A DNA stretch of 6,627 nucleotides from Bacillota bacterium (GTDB lineage: Bacteria; Bacillota; Clostridia; Acetivibrionales; DSM-1351), in NCBI GenBank assembly GCA_023417285.1, contig JAEZFR010000050.1, positions 1 through 6,627 on the forward strand. The letters run 5' to 3'. The notes beneath the pieces were generated by a model. It did not search any database, was not told where the DNA came from, and was given only the letters and a program-made list of their open reading frames with translations. Made by a program: the position numbers and the translations under genes. Numbering within the stretch: the first letter of the stretch is position 1; each line of letters opens with the position of its first letter. This document shows positions 6,300 through 6,627 of the stretch, piece by piece.

Positions 6300-6341
6300 A
6301 TACCAAAACAATCTTTTATTGCTAAAATAAATAACAAAATA

Positions 6342-6370
6342 TTGATTATTATGAAGAAATGTTATAAAAT
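6342..6370 (+). promoter_or_regulatory. Candidate promoter for the downstream receiver-like gene
   Basis: TTGATT at 6342-6347 (4 of 6 to TTGACA) and TAAAAT at 6365-6370 (5 of 6 to TATAAT) are 17 nt apart, in a very AT-rich spacer upstream of the gene at 6452. Such AT-rich DNA gives chance matches easily, so confidence is limited. Confidence 0.4.
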
Positions 6371-6373
6371 TAC

Positions 6374-6400
6374 ATGGAATTATAAGGATTTATATTCCAT
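6374..6400 (+). promoter_or_regulatory. Inverted repeat just downstream of the candidate promoter
   Basis: ATGGAAT at 6374-6380 and ATTCCAT at 6394-6400 are perfect inverted arms. ATAA 6382-6385 with TTAT 6390-6393 extends the stem to 11 bp with one bulged T and loop GGAT. It starts 3 nt after the -10-like box, so it would sit at the transcription start. That position would suit an operator or a 5' mRNA hairpin. No T-run follows. Confidence 0.5.
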
Positions 6401-6451
6401 TAAATACATATTAATTTCATTTATTAACAAATAATACGGGGGATTATACAT

Positions 6452-6627
6452 ATGAGAATAAAGCTAGCCATATTAGATACTGATCAGAGTTATTTATCTA
6501 GAATATCTTCTGTATTAGGAACAAAATTTGCTGAGAAGTTGGAAATTTACTCTTTTACCGATGAAAAAAAGGCACTAGAAGTGTTGACACAATCAAAGTT
6601 TGATGTATTGATTGCTAGTGATAATTT
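6452..6627 (+). CDS. Receiver-like (CheY-fold) protein, N-terminal fragment cut by the window end
   Basis: Only the first 58 codons are visible. The ATG is preceded by GGGGGA (about 6439-6443), 8 nt away. The visible sequence starts MRIKLAILDTDQSYL and ends near FDVLIASDN. It shows the beta-alpha-beta-alpha-beta order of a receiver domain: LAILDTD as strand 1 with acidic residues 9 and 11, KLEIYSF as strand 2, and FDVLIASD as strand 3. At the place where receivers carry the phospho-accepting Asp, the alignment puts Ser or Asp depending on a one-residue shift, so it may be a non-phosphorylated pseudo-receiver. Similar N-termini are known to me from clostridial CpaE/TadZ-like proteins with a ParA-type ATPase domain, and from ordinary response regulators. 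The rest of the gene is needed to choose. It seems unrelated to maltodextrin uptake. Confidence 0.7.
   Translation, partial: MRIKLAILDTDQSYLSRISSVLGTKFAEKLEIYSFTDEKKALEVLTQSKFDVLIASDN

Overview
The window is a maltodextrin and storage-glucan utilisation locus from a low-GC Gram-positive bacterium. Clostridia are the likely group: the DNA is AT-rich, Shine-Dalgarno sites are of the GGAGG type, the solute-binding protein is a lipoprotein, and the permeases and phosphorylase read like clostridial forms. The genus cannot be fixed from sequence alone. All genes lie on the + strand.

Layout: (1) positions 3-1931, the C-terminal four fifths of an alpha-glucan phosphorylase whose start lies upstream of the window. 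(2) 1932-2184, a spacer with a 58-59 nt tandem repeat, then two TATAAT boxes framed by an inverted repeat. (3) 2185-3417, a MalE-type maltodextrin-binding lipoprotein. (4) 3418-3614, a spacer with a 25-27 nt repeat and a strong intrinsic terminator. (5) 3615-5174, a MalF-type permease with an unusual pentapeptide-repeat tail. (6) 5175-5334, a spacer made almost entirely of degenerate copies of the malF end / malG start region. (7) 5335-6186, a MalG-type permease. (8) 6187-6451, an AT-rich spacer with a possible terminator, a promoter and a hairpin. (9) 6452 to the window end, the first 58 codons of a receiver-like protein that appears to begin a separate transcription unit.

The genes form a coherent pathway. 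MalE captures maltodextrin outside the membrane, MalF-MalG form the channel, and the phosphorylase releases glucose-1-phosphate from alpha-1,4-glucan chains in the cytoplasm. No ABC ATPase is present here, so a MalK/MsmK-type subunit must be encoded elsewhere. The terminator between malE and malF fits higher expression of the binding protein than of the permeases.

The most unusual feature is not a gene. At three successive gene ends (glgP, malE, malF) the last codons plus the stop codon have been copied into tandem repeats, each with a different sequence and period. A fourth array lies inside the 5' part of malF. The cause is unknown; repeated local slippage or tandem duplication is the simplest explanation. 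I saw no mobile element, CRISPR array, tRNA or rRNA.
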